64,000 bases of DNA, from assembly GCA_009192285.1 (NCBI GenBank), contig WBVU01000011.1, forward strand, positions 1,112,668-1,176,667, written 5' to 3'. Shown in pieces: positions 58,501 to 64,000 of the stretch. The notes under the pieces are model-generated. The model saw only the letters and a program-made list of their open reading frames with translations, ran no database searches and was not told the origin of the DNA. The DNA is from Morchella semilibera. Taxonomy: Eukaryota; Ascomycota; Pezizomycetes; Pezizales; Morchellaceae. Made by a program: the position numbers and the translations under genes. Position 1 is the stretch's first letter; each line of letters opens with the position of its first letter.

Positions 58501-60736
58501 AGTTCTCGTTTTGGTACTCTGATCCCTTGAGATCTTAATACTTGTCCTTGCAGCGTATCCCCCTGCGTGTGGGTGGTGGGCAGCCTAGCCACCTTCCCTT
58601 CCAGTTGTGAGAATCAGAGAACAACAAGCGACAGAGGCGGTGGTGATGAGGCAGGAAAGCGTAACCAGCGCGCTGGTTCTCGGTTCCACGGCACCAGACC
58701 CCTCGACTCTTCTGTTACATTTTTCCAGAGACGCAGGAAGCAGGCAGCAGGCAGCAAAAAAAAATCCCAGTGTAATTAACCCTGCCTAACATGGAAGTGT
58801 GCATCGTCGGTCGTCGCAGGTTATCATAACCTCAAATATCACTTTTTCATCTCTCCACCAAAAAAAACGTGTGCATCGTCGCATGTTATGCTGTAACCGT
58901 TACTTTATTGTTCGCATTTCATAATAGATTGTCCTCGTTTTATCGTCCACAAACCAATTTTTATTCGTGTCTTTTACCGTGCTTTTAAAAGCACCCCTCA
59001 GCGACTGAGTTCTCTATTGTCGTCATCCCACATTTTTTTTTTCTTCCTCGAGGGTTAACGGCACGCACACACGACACACTCACATCAAAGCGTCGTTGCA
59101 ACCCTTGCGTGTTGAACTTGTCCAGTAGACTGAGGAGTGCCGTCGCATCTGTTCCCCTCAGAAGACTCAGAAAAGGTAATGGGGGGCATTGGGCAAAGAT
59201 GAGCATTTATATTTTTTTATATCTTGCTCAAGATCAAAATCAATTGAACCTAGTACGCCTTATGTAATTAATTGTTTTTTGTTACAAGTCGCCCACCCCC
59301 CAAAAAAGCCTTGCACTTTTTCTGCCTCTTCTTCCTTTGAATGGAATGCTTTTTTTTCCGTTCTGTTTTTGCTTTTTGCTCTCTTTGTTCCACAGTAGAC
59401 AAAAGAAAATCTGATGCAGGCCGTTATTTCTAGTGGTAGAAATGGGAATCGCCGCCTGCGTGAGCCCCCCCCCCCCCCCAGTCCAGGATTTGAACGCAAC
59501 TCCAAGGTGCATGAACGGTCCAACCATCCCCGTTAATATCCTAGTATGCCCATGTATGCCACACTTGACTAGAAATTGCCTGGGCAAGAAATTATTCCAA
59601 AACCCACCTGCTCCTCAGCAGTTGATCTGAGCTTCTTTTCTGAATTGTACACTGGCAGCGCTTTTGTGGAGATTTTGTAGAGACGACGAGGGGCCTCTCT
59701 CTCTTCTCTCTTCAGCTCTCTTCAACTCTCCTCCCGGGACCCTTTCTCCTCTCTCTCTCTCACCCTCTCTCTCTTTCTCACTCTCCCCCCCCCTCTCTCT
59801 CCTTCCTCTCCTCCTCCTCCTCCCCCCTCCCCCCTCCCCTTCTCCCCTCCTCTCTCTCTCTTCCTCTTCTCTCCGTCACTTCCGCCGGCCGTTTACCACC
59901 GGGCCTATCCCCACAAGTGACTCCACTTAGTCAAATTCCGTCACCACTACCACTAGACCATTGAGTCGCTAGGGCCCAAGACTGTGCGTGTCGTAGTGTG
60001 CGTGTGTGTGTCGGAAAGAAAGTTAGAGGGCGGTCAAAAATTAGCCCTGTACTGTTAGTGTTGCCTCTTTTTTTTTTTTTAAATCAACAATCTTTAACCT
60101 TCGAAGAGGCGAAACAAAAATCTCAATCGCTCTTCCAACGGTCACCTTCCCTCCTAAACCCAAAGTCTTCCCATCCCATCCCATCCCACTTAGAAACCGT
60201 CACCCACATACCATCCTCAATCTCGCCTTACCGGGTTTTCTTGCACCCCTAAAGTCCACTTCGTTCGCCCAAGTGTGTGAGCTTACTTACATCTCATCCA
60301 TCCATCCACCCTTCATCCATCCATCCCATCTCTGCACCCCTCCCCTCTAACCTAACCCCCCCCCCCTCAGTCTTGTATCCCTCCCCCTCCACACTTTTTG
60401 TCCACTGTTTTGCCCTTTACCCTCACTTGTCACTTGTACACTTGTGTGTCCACCCCCCCTCCCCCCCCACGAAAACCCACCAGTCCGTTACTCTCTCTTC
60501 CGCCCCAACAAACCGTCACCCAACCACTACTTACATATACTTGCTACTTACCTAGTCATTGGCAATCGCACTCACACTCAAACTCAATAGTAGTACTCCC
60601 ACCGTTGCACCGACCATTGTTGCACCAACCTTACCTAGACGTCAGTCGACTAGATCAATTGTAAAATTTTGATCTTAGGCTTTGGAGATCCTCCCGCATC
60701 CATCCTTCCATCCAAGGACACTTCACCCAGAATAGC
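55525..60736. other. 5.2-kb region between DBP2 and the Con7-type gene
   Basis: No coding exon is supportable. The first about 300 bp is probably DBP2 3' UTR. Features: TACATGTA at about 56778 and 57146, homopolymer G (56839-56850) and C runs (57293-57307, 57743-57755, 59466-59479), and a CT-rich block of about 190 bp (59694-59875). CCATC/CATC repeats at 60170-60190 and 60294-60330 are followed by long C/T-rich sequence up to the start codon. Many short plus-strand ATG frames near 59998-60664 could act as upstream ORFs if this is the leader. Confidence 0.55.
59694..59875. repeat. CT-rich low-complexity tract
   Basis: About 180 bp almost wholly C and T on the plus strand (CTCTCT, CCTCCT and CCCCTCC blocks). 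Polypyrimidine tracts like this are common in fungal promoters upstream of transcription starts; it may mark the Con7-type promoter, or simply be a microsatellite. Confidence 0.75.
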
Positions 60737-62354
60737 ATGTCCCTTGCCTTCTCTACTGCTCCGGTCAACCATCACAACGGCTCTCACGCTCACTCCCAGC
60801 ACTACGGATACAATCATTCTATGGATAGAGGGCCATCCGATTATCAACAATCAGGTTTGCCATCCTCAGCGTCCTACCCTTCTTACAATAGCCAACAGCA
60901 ACCAGAGCCTCAACCGGCAGACCAGCCTGCATCAAACTACCAGACCCCTTCTCAAGAAGTAAGGTCGACTTCGTCTACATACTCCTCATCTGCCACTCCC
61001 TCATCAGAGTACGGAGGAGGCACTGTTAGTTCTTCTGCAAGGACACCTACTTTCCCGCCCGATTACAACTTAGGTGGTCATCGGTACTCAGAGGCGCCTC
61101 GCTACCACCCATCGAGCTCTACTGCCGGAGGTAGTTGCCATTCTCCCCTTGGGGTTTAGTGACCTGGTTCGAGTGGTGTACTAACCCTTGTTTATTCAAA
61201 GACCCTAGTGTCCCTGCTCCGAGTCCACACTACGCACCCCCGACAAACCAGCAGTACGCACATTACCCGCCCCCCAATCCTCATCCAATGTCAGAAACAT
61301 ATTCCAACGGAGGCCATCCCAATCAATGGCGTCCTGAGTGGGGCACACCCTCAGGACAGCATTATATGAATGGCGCCCAGTATAATCCTCATGGCTCACC
61401 CACTGCAAGTGTGTCATCGCTCTCTCCAGGCGGTACACCAGTCAATCGCAATGTAAAACAAGCAGGACGTAAGCGCATTTCAGACCAAACTGCGCAACAC
61501 CCACTTTCCCAGGTATACTCATTTGTACCTATCCCTGGTGCACAGCAGCACAAGCGGCCTCGTAGGCGCTATGAAGAAATTGAGCGCATGTACAAGTGTG
61601 GATACAATGGATGTGAGAAGGCATACGGAACACTGAATCATCTAAATGCACATGTGACAATGCAGAGCCACGGTGTCAAACGCACCCCAGAAGGTATTTT
61701 ATTTTTCTATCACTATTGTCGCTTTATTTCCTTTTTTTTTCTTTTGTCACCGCTCCATTCATGCGTCTTGGCCTTTTTTCACTGGTCAATTGGGTGTTTG
61801 ATTGGTTTGTATTGGTGGTGCTTTTGTACTCGGATGTGCCTCTTGACGCGTTCTGTTTAAAATCCTTAGCAGTTGTTAACGTGATCACGTGAATAGAGTT
61901 CAAAGAGATCCGTAAGGAATGGAAGGCGCGTAAGAAGGAAGAAGAGGCTCAACGAAAAGCCCAGGAAGAAGCGGAGCGTCAACGAAGCACAGAGGGTGGA
62001 TCAGCGACCGAGGTTGCCCAGGTAACTCCTGGTGCTGCCACTGCGACTACAAGTGCACAGTACACCGCTAGTGGCATGGCTCCTCGTCAACTCCCACCAA
62101 TTGGCTACCAACAGCCTCCTGTACCTAGCGTTCACTACCCCGCAGCGCCAACAGCGACTATGGACCCAATGCAGCAATACCAGCAGCCCACGATCTATAA
62201 CACATATCAGCAGGCGTCATACCCACAAGGCCCGCAACAAATTTTCCCCGGTCAGGCCCGCCAAGCACCAATTCCACCTACGAATGAGGAGCCGGACGCC
62301 GATGCCGATGCAGATCCGGACGTCGCTTCGGCTCAATCGTCTTACAACCAATAA
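60737..62354 (+). CDS. CON7: C2H2 zinc-finger transcription factor, Con7 family
   Basis: Regulator of conidium morphology, cell-wall and infection-related genes in Pezizomycotina, 447 aa, exons 60737-61130, 61202-61693 and 61897-62354. The N-terminal about 240 residues are low-complexity Ser/Pro/Gln/Tyr, typical of activation regions. The hallmark block is RRRYEEIERMYKCGYNGCEK followed by AYGTLNHLNAHVTMQSHGVK: a single C2H2 finger (C264, C269, H282, H288). After intron 2 comes EFKEIRKEWKARKKEEEAQR, a charged helix immediately after the finger in Con7 proteins. The C-terminus is Gln/Pro/Ala-rich with a DADADADPD run. It acts in the nucleus. The start is the first ATG of the open frame. Confidence 0.92.
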
Positions 62355-64000
62355 ATAACATCAATCGGGGTTGTTATTGTCAAGCAGCAACCCCGTATTT
62401 ATAAATACTATGCTTTTCGATAAATAAATTTTCACGACATCATGTGCGACGGCTGTCTCCTTCTCGGGTCACGGTTTATTATTTCCCCTTTTGTTTGGGC
62501 ACTCTGTGGCGTGTTGATGGGTTGCAAGATGGGAAAGCAAATCAATATCCCCCCACTTATTTGTCAACCGCATCACAGGCCGCTTGCTTTTTCCCATCCC
62601 TCCACCCCTTTTTTTCTTGCTCCGCAAGAGGAATTCGGCACACCGTAAATTGTCTATTACTATTAGCTCGTTTTCAATGTTCATCTTTTTTTAAAGTTCG
62701 TGTACTGTTTCTTCGCCAGAAAAGAAAATATTTTCATGGGGGTTTTGGAGAGTATAGATCTCTACCTTTTTGCTGTTTCTCTTCTTTTTTTCTTAGGGGG
62801 CAGGGTTTCTTTTCTTTTAGATTGGGGGTCTGGTTACATTTCTTTCCTTTCATCGTTTTTTTTTTTATTATTGTTTGCACCTAGTCGACCTTACCTTACG
62901 ACTGGCTAGGGGGGGAGAAACAACGCGAAAGGAGGGAATTGTGCCAAACACCCAGTCTTGTATTGTTTCATTTCTAATCCTTCTCTGCACATGTTTTTTT
63001 ACAGGGTGGCTAACTACTTATTGTTTTTAACTTTTCACATTCTGGAAAGTCCCCGGTTTTTTTGTTTCTTCGGGGCTGTTTGTTGATAATTACTTCCTGT
63101 GAGATTTGTAAAATAATGAGCATGTACCGGTAAATAAAGCACAATCGACCTCATTGCTTGCATTGTGTGAGCTGTCGTCATGTACATTTTGGTTTTTTTT
63201 TTTTTCCTCCTGTCTATTCATATCTAGCGCAACTATGCGAATAACTGATCTCTCTCTCTTTTTTTTTTTTGCTTCTTCCTGCCTAAACGCCTCCTCACGC
63301 ACAGTCACACTTTATTTCTCCGCCCCAAGATTGACGCGAGAAAAGAAGCTTCTTTTTACGCCATCCGTTTTGCCTTGTCTGTCCGAAAACCTGGTTTGCG
63401 GTAATCGTCTATCTAACGCCTCACGCTAGAATCTCGTTCGCGAAATAGTTTAGCACATGCTTTTTTTGGCCGGGTCCTTACCTATAGCTTCCCCTCCCCA
63501 CCATTCTAATCTTTGTTTTTCCTACTGCTTGCTTGCTTGCAGTTGGGGGGTGATTTGGCGGTGGTGGTGTTGATGGTGCGGTGCACTGGTGTTTCTAGTG
63601 CGCTTCTATATCAGCTTCTATCTAGGGAGGGTGGGGGCCTGGCTTTTCTTTTCTTTTCTTTTTTCTTTTCTTCTTTAGCTGCTACGGTCGCTGTGCGGCG
63701 GCGGTGCACTTGATTGCTTGCTTGCTGCGTTAAGGTAGGTAGAGCTAACTCGTTTGTGATAATAGGTTCTTTCTTTTTCTATATGCCTAAATGGAGCTAC
63801 TACATAAGTGGCTGTTTATTAATCATTATCTATGTTATGGTACATGTATGTATGTATCTTACCAACAGCTAGGGCGAGTATGCAATATTACCGGTTTCCA
63901 AGTATGTATGTAGGCCTGTCCCATCCCTCAGTATGCGATGGGTGAAGAGTGGCTCACCCAGCACTAACCCCCCTCCCCCCTCAGGGATGGATACTCAGTC
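62355..64000. other. Downstream of the Con7-type gene to window end
   Basis: 1.6 kb, T-rich on the plus strand, with poly-T runs (62851-62865, 63190-63205, 63259-63270), TTGCTTGC repeats (63528-63540, 63711-63726), a TTTTCTTTTC tract near 63643-63672 and TACATGTA at about 63841. The first few hundred bases are probably 3' UTR. Plus-strand frames here are hydrophobic poly-T translations and were not called. Confidence 0.55.

Noticed and set aside
59410-59510. tRNA-like strings (AGTGGTAGAA on plus, GTTCAAATCC on minus) around a C-run
   Set aside because: The A-box-like and B-box-like strings are on opposite strands and no cloverleaf forms.

Overview
This window is nuclear DNA from a filamentous ascomycete (Pezizomycotina). 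The genes carry many short introns, mostly 45-115 nt, with GTATGT/GTAAGT-type donors, CTAAC/CTGAC-like branch sites and YAG acceptors. The proteins are fungal in type: Con7, a 7TM-RGS protein, Ufe1, Pet8-type SAM carrier, TAF1 without bromodomains, and Vps16/Vps11. High intron density together with AT-rich, gene-poor islands would fit an early-diverging class such as Pezizomycetes, but that placement is a guess. All gene models were assembled by hand. Splice sites were chosen so that each model is a whole number of codons and matches remembered family sequence.

Layout. (i) 0-16.9 kb is gene-dense: MAT2B-like reductase (-), TilS-like tRNA-Ile lysidine synthetase (-), mitochondrial SAM carrier (+), RPB10 (-), NAN1/UTP17 (+), VPS16 (+), LSM4 (-), an unrecognised mitochondrial-type protein (-) and mitoribosomal bL19m (+). 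(ii) 16.9-21.7 kb is gene-free and rich in foldbacks, including a tRNA-like element and several long inverted repeats. (iii) 21.7-29.2 kb holds mitoribosomal uL5m (+), actin-capping protein beta CAP2 (-), roadblock dynein light chain (+), a 227-bp Tc1/mariner-like MITE and PWP2/UTP1 (+). (iv) 29.2-36.0 kb is a gene-poor island. (v) 36-41.5 kb holds TAF1 (-) and an orphan membrane/coiled-coil protein (-). (vi) 43.4-55.5 kb holds a 7TM-RGS protein (+), VPS11 (+), UFE1 (-) and DBP2 (+). (vii) 55.5-64 kb holds the Con7-type zinc-finger gene with a very long, low-complexity upstream region.

Themes. Most genes are housekeeping: ribosome biogenesis (NAN1, PWP2, DBP2), transcription (RPB10, TAF1, CON7), mRNA decay/splicing (LSM4), mitochondrial translation (TilS, bL19m, uL5m), HOPS/CORVET tethering and SNARE fusion (VPS16, VPS11, UFE1), cytoskeleton (CAP2, roadblock), S-adenosylmethionine supply (MAT2B-like, SAM carrier) and G-protein signalling (7TM-RGS). 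Two pairs of same-machine subunits (VPS16/VPS11 and NAN1/PWP2) lie in one 64-kb window. Four divergent pairs share short 5' intergenic regions.

The most unusual signal is non-genic. The palindromic octamer TACATGTA occurs about 30 times, all in noncoding DNA as far as I can see, where about one copy is expected. Next come the clusters of long perfect inverted repeats at about 20.0-20.8 kb, a miRNA-precursor-like hairpin at 31.47 kb and a 426-nt late intron in DBP2. I saw no rRNA gene, no convincing functional tRNA, no CRISPR array and no intact transposase.
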